From: an uncultured Formosa sp.
GTDB lineage: Bacteria > Bacteroidota > Bacteroidia > Flavobacteriales > Flavobacteriaceae
Reading direction: 5' to 3'
Assembly: GCF_947500765.1 (NCBI RefSeq)
Contig: NZ_CANMTH010000003.1
Coordinates: 531,632 to 595,631 of the forward strand
Length of the DNA stretch: 64,000 nt
Below, in pieces: positions 1 to 8,800 of this stretch; position 1 is the stretch's first letter; each line of letters begins with the position of its first letter. The notes under the pieces were generated by a model. That model ran no database searches and was not told the DNA's origin. It saw only the letters and a list, made by a program, of their open reading frames with translations. A program made the position numbers and the translations under genes.

Positions 1-840
1 AGCATAATTAGACACAATAAAACCTTGCATTAAGGCACTGTTTTTAACTAAAAAGGGTTGTACACTTACGCCTGTAGGTGTTTCTGTTTTATTATATACC
101 GATATAGCGCCACATATAATAATACGTGCAAAACGGTTAATACTGAATAATGCTGCGTCTGAAATTGTACCACCAACATTATCAAAATACACATCTACAC
201 CATCTGGACACGACGTTTTAATAGCTTGTAACATATCGGTAGTTGTATTGTAATTTATCACCTCGTCGAAACCAAAATCGCTTTTTAAAAGGTTTGCTTT
301 CTCATCGGTACCGGCAATACCTACAACCCGAAGTCCTAATAGTTTACCTATTTGTCCCACAACACTTCCTACAGCACCTGCAGCTCCAGAAACTAATAAG
401 GTTTCTCCTGCTTTAGGCTTTCCTATTTCATGTAATCCTAAATAGGCCGTTAATCCCGTCATTCCTAACACACCTAAATAGGCGCTCAGCGGTGCCAATT
501 CTGCACTCACTTTTGTTAATCCGTCTCCATTAGAAATTTGTTGGGTTTTCCAAGCTAACATACCCGAAACAAAATCACCTGTTTTAAAAGTATCGTGTTT
601 AGATGCTATAACTTCTGCAACAACACCAGATGCAACTGGTTCGTTTAAATTAAATGGTGGTACATACGATTTTGCATCGCTCATACGACCTCTTAAATAG
701 GGGTCTACAGAAATATACTTAGCCTCTAATAGTATTTCACCTTCAGAAGGACTTAATGTTTTATCGTCTTTTTGAAATTCAAAATTTGATAATGTAGGTG
801 TACCTTCTGGTCTACTTTTTAATAATATGGTCTGATTCAT
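1..840 (-). CDS. NADP-dependent MDR oxidoreductase (CurA/YncB type), partial
   Basis: This is a zinc-independent medium-chain dehydrogenase/reductase that would use NADPH to reduce activated double bonds of enones or quinones in the cytoplasm. The ATG lies at 838-840 on the minus strand and the protein starts MNQTILLKSRPEG. A GroES-like N-terminal half with YISVDPYLRGRMSD is followed by a Rossmann segment with GAAGAVGSVVGQ and later VYFDNVGG, the signature arrangement of the leukotriene B4 12-hydroxydehydrogenase / CurA group. The C-terminus lies beyond the left window edge, so only about 280 residues are seen. It follows the nitroreductase gene by 11 bases and is the third gene of the TetR-led operon. 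Family assignment is firm; the substrate is unknown. Confidence 0.85.
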   Translation of the reverse strand, partial: MNQTILLKSRPEGTPTLSNFEFQKDDKTLSPSEGEILLEAKYISVDPYLRGRMSDAKSYVPPFNLNEPVASGVVAEVIASKHDTFKTGDFVSGMLAWKTQQISNGDGLTKVSAELAPLSAYLGVLGMTGLTAYLGLHEIGKPKAGETLLVSGAAGAVGSVVGQIGKLLGLRVVGIAGTDEKANLLKSDFGFDEVINYNTTTDMLQAIKTSCPDGVDVYFDNVGGTISDAALFSINRFARIIICGAISVYNKTETPTGVSVQPFLVKNSALMQGFIVSNYA

Positions 841-851
841 AATCTTATGTT

Positions 852-1484
852 TTAGTCTATTACTGTAATTAAATCTGCTTTACTTTTTCTCACTTTTACT
901 TGGTTTGCTAACCAATCATTAGCTTCATCTCTATACCCAAGAGGTAATAAAATGGCACTACGTAAGCCTTTTTCTTTTAATCCTAAGATGTTATCTACTG
1001 CTTCAGGATCAAAACCTTCCATTGGCGTAGCATCTACACCTTCGTAAGCTGCTTGAGCGATAGCCATTCCAAATGCGATATAGGCTTGTTTAGCGGCATG
1101 CGTAAAATTCTCTTCGGCATCTTTTTGTGGGTACGTACTTAACAACATTTGTCTGTAAGCTTCAAAGCCTTCATTCTCGTAACCACGAATACTGTTTGTA
1201 AGATCGAAAACGTCGTTAATACGTTCAGCGGTATAGGTATCCCAAGCGGCAAAAACTAATAAATGAGAACAGTCGGTTACCACAGACTGATTCCAAGCTA
1301 CAGGCTTAATTTGTGCTTTTATATCTTTATTTTTAACTACAATAATTTCAAAAGGTTGCAATCCGCTAGATGTTGGTGCTAAACGTGCAGCTTCTAATAT
1401 ACGATCTATTTTATCTTCAGAAACGACATCTCCATTCATCGCTTTAGTAGCGTATCTCCAATTTAATTTATCTAATAATTCCAT
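852..1484 (-). CDS. Nitroreductase-family NAD(P)H oxidoreductase
   Basis: A cytoplasmic FMN-dependent nitroreductase-fold enzyme of 210 residues that would reduce quinones, nitroaromatics or related electrophiles with NAD(P)H. The N-terminal RYATK and PTSSGLQP segments are typical FMN-binding elements of the NfsB-like group, and the length fits. An in-frame extension reaches 1535, but the start at 1484 (MELLDKLNWRY) is preferred because it begins directly at the family's conserved first helix and avoids overlap with the regulator gene. It sits between the TetR gene (29 bases upstream) and the MDR reductase (11 bases downstream). A paralogue with the same motifs lies at 23966-24640. Confidence 0.88.
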   Translation of the reverse strand: MELLDKLNWRYATKAMNGDVVSEDKIDRILEAARLAPTSSGLQPFEIIVVKNKDIKAQIKPVAWNQSVVTDCSHLLVFAAWDTYTAERINDVFDLTNSIRGYENEGFEAYRQMLLSTYPQKDAEENFTHAAKQAYIAFGMAIAQAAYEGVDATPMEGFDPEAVDNILGLKEKGLRSAILLPLGYRDEANDWLANQVKVRKSKADLITVID

Positions 1485-1513
1485 AGGTTTAATTTTTTGA
1501 ATCTTGTTATTTA

Positions 1514-2092
1514 TTATTTTTTTATGCTTGCCCAAGCGGCTTGGTAAGCGTCGTTTAAATGTGTATTTGTAATTTTAAAATCGCCTCGTTTATGTGCATT
1601 TAATAAAAAAGCTAAAGGGTAAATACTAAAAGCATAAAGTAAATGATGCGATAGGGGTTTTATAATGTCTTGTGCAATACCACGATCCCATAAGTCGAGT
1701 AGGGGAGCTAAGTTTTTAACGCCTTCTTGTCTGCTCTCTACATCAATCATAGGTGTGTTTTCACATTGCGATAAGAAAAACCCTTTTTCAATATCATCTA
1801 ATTTGTATTTTGCCATACGTCTCCAAACCAATTCAAATCCGTCTTCTACAGACAAATCATCTTTAAAGGTTTCAAAAGCAAAAGCCACATATTCTGCTTT
1901 AACTTCTTTGTATACTTGATTAATCATATCTTGTTTATTTTCAAAATACAAATAAATCGTAGCAGGAGATACGTTAGCCATTTTCGCAATTTTAGACATA
2001 GGAGCAGCGTGAAACCCTTGATTATTCACCAAATTAATGGTAGCTTTAACCAATGCTGCACGTTTAACTTCACTCTTTTTTAAAACTGTCAT
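1514..2092 (-). CDS. TetR/AcrR-family transcriptional regulator
   Basis: A one-component repressor of about 192 residues. The N-terminal helix-turn-helix reads MSKIAKMANVSPATIYLYFENKQDM, given here as positions roughly 32-56, followed by an alpha-helical ligand-binding domain. The start at 2092 (MTVLKKSEVKR) is chosen because an upstream in-frame extension to 2140 adds 16 residues not seen in the family. It is the first gene of a minus-strand operon with a nitroreductase and an MDR reductase, so it probably controls its own operon in response to an electrophile or quinone. The ligand is not predictable from the sequence. Confidence 0.85.
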   Translation of the reverse strand: MTVLKKSEVKRAALVKATINLVNNQGFHAAPMSKIAKMANVSPATIYLYFENKQDMINQVYKEVKAEYVAFAFETFKDDLSVEDGFELVWRRMAKYKLDDIEKGFFLSQCENTPMIDVESRQEGVKNLAPLLDLWDRGIAQDIIKPLSHHLLYAFSIYPLAFLLNAHKRGDFKITNTHLNDAYQAAWASIKK

Positions 2093-2250
2093 TTTGCTTA
2101 TTTTAGAGTTCAAAGATACAATAAAAGAATAAACATTCATTTTTTATGGATGTATTTAAGATGAGTTTAACGTAATTATCAATTGTAAACATTTTAATTA
2201 TTTAAACAATACCATATATTTATCTAAAAAAACAAAACAAACTTTTTAAA

Positions 2251-3255
2251 ATGAACAGAATAGTAACCTTTGGCGAAGTATTGATGCGCCTGTCCCCATT
2301 GGGAAATAAAAAGATGAAACAGACCAATTTATTAGAATATTATTTTGGTGGTACCGAGATTAATGTATCTATTTCTTTGGCTAATTTTGGAAATAAAGTA
2401 AAACACATTTCTTGTATTTCAGACGATTTTATTGGAAATACCTGTATTGGGTATTTAAGACAGTACAATGTAGATACCCGAGATATTTATAGAACAAACC
2501 GAGCTTTAGGCATGTATTTCTTAGAGGTTGGTGCGGTAATGCGTCCCAGTACTATAGTGTATAATCGTTCTAATTCTGCGTTTTCTGGAGTGACGCCGGA
2601 TATGGTAGATTGGGATAAAGCCCTAGCTAAAGGAAATTGGTTTCATTGGACAGGCATTACACCGGGCTTATCCAGAGGCGCTTACGAGACATTAAAAGAA
2701 GGCTTAAAAGCTGCTAAAGCAAAAGGGATTACGGTTTCATCAGATCCAACTTACCGAAGTGGTTTATGGAAATATGGTGTAGATGCCAAAGATGCCATTC
2801 AGGATTTAATGCAATATGTAACCATTTTTATTGGTGGTGTTAATGAAATTAATGAAATACTAGGGACAGAATATGGCTATGATAATGAAGATTTTATCGC
2901 TGCAAGTAAAGCCATAATTGAAAAATATCCGAACGTTGAAAAAGTTTTTGACAAGATTAGAGTGTCTATAAACGCATCTTGGCAAAAAATAAAAGGCCGC
3001 ATGTGGAATGGTAACGAATTTAAAGAAACCGAATTTATTGAAATTACACACATTGTAGATCGTATTGGAACTGGCGATGCCTTTGCAGCTGGAATTATTT
3101 ATGGACTATTAAATTTTGACGATTATAAAGCCATGGAGTTTGCAACAGCAGCTTGTGCATTAAAACATACATTTCCTGGCGATATAAATTATGCCACAGT
3201 TGAAGATGTAGAACATTTATTATCTGGAAATTCTGGCGGACGTGTTAATCGCTAA
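2251..3255 (+). CDS. kdgK: PfkB-family sugar kinase, probable 2-keto-3-deoxygluconate kinase
   Basis: A 334-residue ribokinase-like enzyme that transfers phosphate from ATP to a sugar. The N-terminal VTFGEVLMRLSP and YFGGTEINVSISLANFG segments and the C-terminal DRIGTGDAFAAG anion-hole motif (catalytic Asp in GTGDAF) define the PfkB fold. The sequence pattern most resembles KDG kinases of Bacteroidota, which phosphorylate 2-keto-3-deoxygluconate from uronate or alginate breakdown in the cytoplasm. No aldolase or uronate genes lie next to it, so the substrate is inferred from family resemblance only. It stands alone, divergent from the TetR operon. Start ATG is directly preceded by an A-rich leader without a clear Shine-Dalgarno, as is common in this phylum. 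Confidence 0.8.
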   Translation: MNRIVTFGEVLMRLSPLGNKKMKQTNLLEYYFGGTEINVSISLANFGNKVKHISCISDDFIGNTCIGYLRQYNVDTRDIYRTNRALGMYFLEVGAVMRPSTIVYNRSNSAFSGVTPDMVDWDKALAKGNWFHWTGITPGLSRGAYETLKEGLKAAKAKGITVSSDPTYRSGLWKYGVDAKDAIQDLMQYVTIFIGGVNEINEILGTEYGYDNEDFIAASKAIIEKYPNVEKVFDKIRVSINASWQKIKGRMWNGNEFKETEFIEITHIVDRIGTGDAFAAGIIYGLLNFDDYKAMEFATAACALKHTFPGDINYATVEDVEHLLSGNSGGRVNR

Positions 3256-3305
3256 AACCAAAAGGGTACGAGAGTACTCTTAATTTTCTATTTTACATAA
3301 TATAA

Positions 3306-3377
3306 ATTATAGAACATATTATAACAATTAACGCAATAGCGCATTTCAGCGCTATTTGACATAATCGCAGATATAAC
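3306..3377. repeat. 72-bp direct repeat, left copy, bordering the IetAS module
   Basis: These 72 bases are identical to 7511-7582. Inside them AATAGCG and CGCTATT form an 8-base-loop hairpin at 3335-3356. The two copies bracket exactly the AAA ATPase and subtilisin genes. The sequence continues to the right with a weaker resemblance (GTTAGTAATTATGT-like) to the flank of the right copy, and a diverged third relative lies near 3478-3560. Confidence 0.85.
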
Positions 3378-3477
3378 AACACCTAAGTGTTTTATATCGG
3401 TAGTAATTATGTACAAGTAAATTGTGGATTCTTAGTTCAACGTATAATTAACGAAAACATTACATTTATAAAACATT

Positions 3478-3570
3478 TCGCACTATTTGTTAAAATCACA
3501 GATATAAATAACACTCAAGTGTTTTATATAGTTAGTGATTATGTCAAATTAATTGTGGCCTCGTAGTTGT
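3478..3570. repeat. Diverged relative of the 72-bp repeat element
   Basis: The stretch CACTATTTGTTAAAATCACA followed by GATATAAATAACAC, AAGTGTTTTATATAGTTAG and TGATTATGTCAAATTAATTG matches in order the right part and flank of the 3306 repeat (CGCTATTTGACATAATCGCA, GATATAAC, AAGTGTTTTATATCGGTAG, TAATTATGT). It is an older copy of the same element. The remaining part of the 3256-3817 interval (562 bases without a gene) holds only AT-rich sequence with short imperfect inverted repeats around 3660-3770. Confidence 0.55.
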
Positions 3571-3817
3571 ATTTATTAATGTGTAGCTATAATTTTCTAT
3601 TATGTAAAATATCCCAGAAGCATTCGTTTTCATTAGAATAATTGGAACTTGGGTCATTAAACTATTAAGCGGTTTGCTTCGCAGCGTGTAAAAAACATTT
3701 GTATCTATAATTAGCCGTTATGTAAAATAGCCGCTACCAAGCGCTCGGTTGTTTTATAAAATCAAATTGCTTATTGCAATTTATTTATAACACAATTATC
3801 CTATACTTAAGAATTAC

Positions 3818-6289
3818 CTATTCATTTGATATTGGAATACTAACAGGAACAGGAATTTGAGCTAAAACATTATTGTAAATATCAACTTCTGTGGATTCTG
3901 TTTCAATAGAAACTATTAAACTATATTCAACATCGGAGTTATATCTCATTAGCTTTTTTCGGTTTTTCCACCAACCTCCAATTGGATAGATAGCTATTTT
4001 ATTTCTCAATGCTAAATCTGCAGCTGAACCTTCCCATATGTCCTTATGAATACTTCCTTTATCTCTAACTTTACTACCTAATAACCAATTTTCACTACCT
4101 TCTTGTACGTAATCATCTTGTTCTTCTCTAAGAGTTCTACTTACTCTAGCTTTAAACATTTTTAAACTCTCATTTCTATCTATCATTTTGAACCTCAATC
4201 CATGTGATTTATATGATTGATCACTTGCGTATCTTCTATTTCCTGGATTTGGCTCAATAAAATATGACAATGTTATTTTTAATTTAACATTCGTCTCTGC
4301 TAAATCAGTTAATATGTCACTAGGCCAAGGTAAATCAAATAGATGAAACTCATTTGTTTTAGCTCTATTTTGTTCGTATTTATAAGGTCTTAAAGACCTT
4401 TCTGCTATCATTGTCAACGAATTTTCAGCACTATACTTGGCTTTGATTAAATTTGGAATTCCATAGCCAATTTTAGATATTAGATTCCATTTTTCATCTG
4501 AACTTAAGTCACTAATATTTGAATTATTTACGAACACTCTATTCCATTCAGCTGAATGTATAATTAAAGCCCTTATTGTCTCAGGTTTATAATTTGGATA
4601 CATTTGATATAATTCAGAAGCAAATTTTGAAGCCAAAGCAACTGATGCACTTGTATCGGAAAATGTTGTTAACCATGATCTTCCTACACCTCCTACACCT
4701 GTTGATAAAAGTTTTAATGAATCATGATCTAGAATGCCTGAATTAAATATTCCGTCATTTCCACCTTCAAATACAACATCTGGCTTACGAGGCCATCTTT
4801 TATTCCATTTTAAAGAAGTAGAATTACAAGGTGACATTTGACCTCTTTGTGCTAATAACTCTGCTCCAGGGAATTCTTGAACATTTAACCTGTCTTTCTC
4901 TGTAAATGAACCAACTGTAATTGCATTAAATGATTGAGCAGGATCTTCAACGGAAAAATCTTCATTAGATATTGGATAATTTAATCTATCATTTAAGGGT
5001 AAATTACCTCCGGATATTAGAACTAATGTATTATCGTTTCTCTCCTTTATAGTACCAAATAATTTTTGATCTATAGCAGCAGACCAAGAAGAAGGTCTAC
5101 CTAAATATTTATTATCTGGTGCTGTTACAGCTAAACATACTATTCTTTTTGAAAATGGATTTATTACTTCTGCGCTTGCAATGGCTTCCAATGTAATTTT
5201 TCCATATAAATCAGGATCATTTGCTGTACTAGCATCTATAATTTTTATGCTTTCAACATTATTTTTTATGTTAATAATTCCAGTATTACTTAATGGTTCA
5301 TTTAAATCACCATATAAAATGATACCTGCCATTGGTGTTCCATGACCATGCCTGTATGAATCAGCTGTTGTCCATTCTGGATTTATAGAATCCAAATTCC
5401 TTGCAGGAATTAAATCTTCCAAAAGAGGATTAGTTCTATTGACACCAGAATCTAAAAGACATACAACTACATTACTGTGATCAATTTCATTATTAATTCT
5501 ATCTTTTAAATCGTCAATAAACTCACCTTCCCAAGTTTTATCCAAATTTGTAAAGAAATCTGAAGTTTCAATTGGCTTTCTTAATTCAGCTAAATTATTT
5601 TGGTATAATAAAGTTCTTGCCAATTGTTCAGGTGTTCCTTTTATTAAACCAACAATGTTTTCTGGAAACTCTAATATTCTTTCGTTTGTTATAAGTCCAT
5701 TATCGCTCAAAGAATTAATAGATGATAAAACTTCTTCTCTACCTACATTACTATACCAAACCTCCCACCAAACATCTTGACCTGCTGACGGGAAATCAAT
5801 TTCAGGTTCTTGCCAAAAACTTTCTAGAGTTGCTGCTCTAATGTTTTCAATGTTTGAAATTAAATTTTGATTACGTGGATTTCCACCAGAGGTGTCTTCG
5901 GATAAATATTGTTCAATCTTGGTTAGAAAATTAGAAACAGCTCTTTTGTTTAAATAAACTGCAATTTTATATACAACTTGTTCTTGTCCATCAACATCGT
6001 TAGTAAATATGGCTTTACATGAAGCTAATCTAATGTTATCTCCAGCATTTTCAAACCTATCAAATGTTAGTTCAAAATTAACAGCTGATTCAAATTCAAT
6101 ATATACAAATTCATAATCAGCATCTCCTTCTGAAAATTCGGTAACAGCATGATTAAATGATTGTTGTATATGTGTTCCGTGCTGTTGCCTATTTGTTCTA
6201 GGTTTTAAATTGAAACCTCCACCTCCATGTGTACTATATGGAAATGAAGAAGTGTATCCATTTAGACGAATATGATTTAAATCTGACAT
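3818..6289 (-). CDS. ietS: Subtilisin-like S8 peptidase of an IetAS-type module
   Basis: An 823-residue serine protease without a signal peptide, so it probably acts in the cytoplasm. The subtilisin triad is visible as Asp280 (CLLDSGV), His316 (RHGHGTPMAG) and Ser547 (SDTSASVALA), with Asn429 (ISGGN) as the oxyanion-hole residue. A 250-residue N-terminal region without recognisable family precedes the protease, and about 250 residues follow it. The gene starts 3 bases after the stop of an AAA+ ATPase gene, so the two are co-translated. S8 peptidase plus AAA ATPase pairs of this layout are known as IetAS, reported as anti-phage defence and earlier as a plasmid stability module. The family assignment is strong; defence activity here is inferred. 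Confidence 0.85.
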   Translation of the reverse strand: MSDLNHIRLNGYTSSFPYSTHGGGGFNLKPRTNRQQHGTHIQQSFNHAVTEFSEGDADYEFVYIEFESAVNFELTFDRFENAGDNIRLASCKAIFTNDVDGQEQVVYKIAVYLNKRAVSNFLTKIEQYLSEDTSGGNPRNQNLISNIENIRAATLESFWQEPEIDFPSAGQDVWWEVWYSNVGREEVLSSINSLSDNGLITNERILEFPENIVGLIKGTPEQLARTLLYQNNLAELRKPIETSDFFTNLDKTWEGEFIDDLKDRINNEIDHSNVVVCLLDSGVNRTNPLLEDLIPARNLDSINPEWTTADSYRHGHGTPMAGIILYGDLNEPLSNTGIINIKNNVESIKIIDASTANDPDLYGKITLEAIASAEVINPFSKRIVCLAVTAPDNKYLGRPSSWSAAIDQKLFGTIKERNDNTLVLISGGNLPLNDRLNYPISNEDFSVEDPAQSFNAITVGSFTEKDRLNVQEFPGAELLAQRGQMSPCNSTSLKWNKRWPRKPDVVFEGGNDGIFNSGILDHDSLKLLSTGVGGVGRSWLTTFSDTSASVALASKFASELYQMYPNYKPETIRALIIHSAEWNRVFVNNSNISDLSSDEKWNLISKIGYGIPNLIKAKYSAENSLTMIAERSLRPYKYEQNRAKTNEFHLFDLPWPSDILTDLAETNVKLKITLSYFIEPNPGNRRYASDQSYKSHGLRFKMIDRNESLKMFKARVSRTLREEQDDYVQEGSENWLLGSKVRDKGSIHKDIWEGSAADLALRNKIAIYPIGGWWKNRKKLMRYNSDVEYSLIVSIETESTEVDIYNNVLAQIPVPVSIPISNE

Positions 6290-6292
6290 TTA

Positions 6293-7270
6293 TTAGAAAG
6301 GCTTTTTTCTAGAATTTATTATTTCAGTTATAAATTCTAAATTAGATTTTTCCTCTCCGTAAATAAGAATATTTTTCAGGAAATCTTCACAAACTCGTTT
6401 TAAGTCCGAAAAATTAAGTCCAATAGATTTTTTGGATAGATTTAGAAGTATATTATCTGAATCAGATAACTTTTTGTTTAATTCTCTTTTATAAAATTGA
6501 TAAATTTGTTTTTCTGTTGGTAGTGGATAATTAATAATATCATCAAATCTTCTAAAAAGTGCCTCATCAAGATTTTCTGGCATATTTGTAGCAGCAATAA
6601 TTAAACTATTTGACTCATCCTTTTCGATTTGTAAAAGAAAACTATTCAAAACTCTTTTTATTTCTCCTACATCATTACCATGATTTCTTGTTGTTCCTAT
6701 ACTATCAAATTCATCAAATAAATAAACAGCTCTAAACTCTTTCATTGTATCAAAAACTAAACGAAGTTTAGCAATAGATTCTCCCATATATCTACTTATA
6801 AGACCATCAAGTCTAATAACAAATAAAGGTATTCCCAACTCATTTGATAATACTTTTGCAGTCATTGTTTTACCACAACCAGGTGGTCCTGTAAGAAGTA
6901 ATTTTTTTCTTGGAAATAAGTTATGCTGTCTTAATTTTTCAATTTGCTTTTGCTCATCTAAAATTCTGATTATGATTTTTTTTAGTTTATCATTTAAGAC
7001 CATATCTTTCAATTTGTCATTAGGTCTTGTAAATTCTAATAAATCATTCAACTCTTTTTGAGCAGCATTTACTGGTAAGTTTTTTAGACTTCCAACATCA
7101 AGTTTAGACTTTTTAGAATCTTTAATTAGCTTCTTTAGCTCTTCAGCTAGTTCTTGACGACCCTTTCTTGCCTCTGCTGCAGCTATTTGCATTGCAGTAG
7201 CATAGAATCGAGAATCATCTCCATCACTAAAAGATTTAATTAGACTTTTTATTTGTTCTGCAGCTGCCAT
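6293..7270 (-). CDS. ietA: AAA+ ATPase of an IetAS-type module
   Basis: A 325-residue AAA+ ATPase. Walker A is GPPGCGKT at 128-135, Walker B LFDEFD at 184-189, sensor 1 AATN at 226-229 and an arginine-finger-like RRFD at 240-243. The first 120 residues form a charged helical N-terminal region without transmembrane segments. It resembles classical FtsH/CDC48-like AAA modules but lacks their protease domain; the peptidase is supplied by the next gene 3 bases downstream. In IetAS modules the ATPase is thought to control or feed the subtilisin partner. Base composition is lower in GC than the neighbouring operons, consistent with an acquired module. Confidence 0.85.
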   Translation of the reverse strand: MAAAEQIKSLIKSFSDGDDSRFYATAMQIAAAEARKGRQELAEELKKLIKDSKKSKLDVGSLKNLPVNAAQKELNDLLEFTRPNDKLKDMVLNDKLKKIIIRILDEQKQIEKLRQHNLFPRKKLLLTGPPGCGKTMTAKVLSNELGIPLFVIRLDGLISRYMGESIAKLRLVFDTMKEFRAVYLFDEFDSIGTTRNHGNDVGEIKRVLNSFLLQIEKDESNSLIIAATNMPENLDEALFRRFDDIINYPLPTEKQIYQFYKRELNKKLSDSDNILLNLSKKSIGLNFSDLKRVCEDFLKNILIYGEEKSNLEFITEIINSRKKPF

Positions 7271-7657
7271 TTTATATTATCATGCTATTCGCCGTAAAAA
7301 TATACAAAAGTTTCATCAATTAATTATGTTATAGTGCAATTTTAAAATTAAATTTATTAATAATTCCACACACATTCCACTACCCTACTACGTCGTCGCA
7401 TAAAAAGTGTTCCATTAGCATTGCAGAAGAAACTTTGAGAATAAATTTTTTAAAGAAACTGAAGTAACAACTTTCGCTTTTTACCAAAGCAAAGTAACAT
7501 AACGCAGAACATTATAGAACATATTATAACAATTAACGCAATAGCGCATTTCAGCGCTATTTGACATAATCGCAGATATAACGGCTTTAGACTTATAGCG
7601 TTAGTAATGATGTCAAGTTAATTATGTTTTAGTAGTTTATTTTATAATTAATCACAA
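7271..7657. repeat. Intergenic region with right copy of the 72-bp repeat (7511-7582)
   Basis: No gene is seen in these 387 bases. The exact second copy of the 72-bp repeat occupies 7511-7582. The stretch 7363-7500 (TTCCAC, CTACTACGTCGTCGC, AACAACTTTCGCTTT) is a decayed relative of sequence at 12063-12165, which also ends in AACAACTTTCGCTTT. Confidence 0.8.
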
Positions 7658-8800
7658 TCAATCCTCAAAATTATGTACCGAATTACTATTCCCTAATCTT
7701 AGAGCAAAAAACTTGTAAATTACAGGAATAGGGTCTTTTATAAAAAACTTTAAAGCGGTATCGGTTTTTAAAAAAGTCCACTTAAATAAAACACCCTTTT
7801 CTTGTTTTACTTTTAATTTTATACCTGTTAAACTGTAATAAGTAGATGCATTACATTCTGGTGCTGTAAAAGCTTGTCCTATACTAAGCTTATAATGTAA
7901 GTCTGGAAAATTAATACCTGCATGCAACGACGCCTCTAACGACAACCAATACCTGGGGTTAATCTCTATAACTTTAAAGTCTTGAGTGTTTACGTCAAAT
8001 CTCAAATCTACGTGTGCTATACCAGACCAATTAAGCGTTTTCATAAGCTTTTGGACAACGGCAAATAACTTGGGCTTTTGGAGAAATACATGGGCATAAG
8101 CCGGTGCAAAATCAGATGTGCCATTAACAACCCCTTTCTGGATGGTGTATGCTAAAATTTCACCGTGTTTACACAATACGCTGCAATCTATATCGTAGCC
8201 TACTATATATTCTTGAATAATGTGTGTGCCTAAAAAGGTGTTGGTTTTAAAGTGATTTTTAAAAGCAGCCATATCCTGAAAAACATGTATATGATTACCT
8301 CCTCCATACCCTACTGTGGGCTTACTGATTATGGGAAAATGTAAAGCTTTAACGGTATCTAATTCTGACATATGAGAGACTAAACACGATTTAGGATGTG
8401 GAATTTTATGCGTGTTTAAATGGTGAGATAATAAGGCTTTATTGTTGGCCGTATCAAAAGTTGCCAAATCTGTAACCAACATTAATTTTTCAGAGGCTTT
8501 TAATTGATGCTTGTGCGCTATAAATTTTCTAATCCCTCCTTCAGATACGGGCATAATAAAATCAATATCGTGAGCTTCTACCGCCTTATCAATAATAGTA
8601 ACCCATGCGTCATCATTTTTAGGTTTTGGCACATATGAAAAATGATCTACATACCTGGAGAAGCGCATTGGAGTGTATTCTAAACTCGAAATCAGATAGA
8701 TTTTATATTGTTTAGAAGTGGACAGACAATTAATAACAGGGATGGCTAAAAGGTTTTCTCCATCAGGAATTAATAGTGATATAACATCTTTTTTTTTCAT
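7658..8800 (-). CDS. ATP-grasp carboxylate ligase-like enzyme
   Basis: A 380-residue ATP-grasp enzyme that probably forms an acyl-phosphate and couples a carboxylate to an amine or thiol. The N-terminal pre-ATP-grasp Rossmann-like domain covers about 1-110. The ATP-grasp domain shows the ATP-binding IISKP (Lys160), a glycine-rich GYGGGN loop at 164-169, IIQEYIVG, and the metal-binding VIEINPRYW at 277-285. It resembles CarB-like and PylC-like single-gene ligases rather than a named biosynthetic enzyme. The start overlaps the end of the HTTM gene by 4 bases (ATGA), so the two are translationally coupled. The substrates are not predictable. Confidence 0.8.
   Translation of the reverse strand: MKKKDVISLLIPDGENLLAIPVINCLSTSKQYKIYLISSLEYTPMRFSRYVDHFSYVPKPKNDDAWVTIIDKAVEAHDIDFIMPVSEGGIRKFIAHKHQLKASEKLMLVTDLATFDTANNKALLSHHLNTHKIPHPKSCLVSHMSELDTVKALHFPIISKPTVGYGGGNHIHVFQDMAAFKNHFKTNTFLGTHIIQEYIVGYDIDCSVLCKHGEILAYTIQKGVVNGTSDFAPAYAHVFLQKPKLFAVVQKLMKTLNWSGIAHVDLRFDVNTQDFKVIEINPRYWLSLEASLHAGINFPDLHYKLSIGQAFTAPECNASTYYSLTGIKLKVKQEKGVLFKWTFLKTDTALKFFIKDPIPVIYKFFALRLGNSNSVHNFED

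Noticed and set aside
6293..7270. FtsH-type housekeeping protease
   Set aside because: The ATPase has no transmembrane segment and no HExxH zinc protease domain; the partner is a subtilisin.
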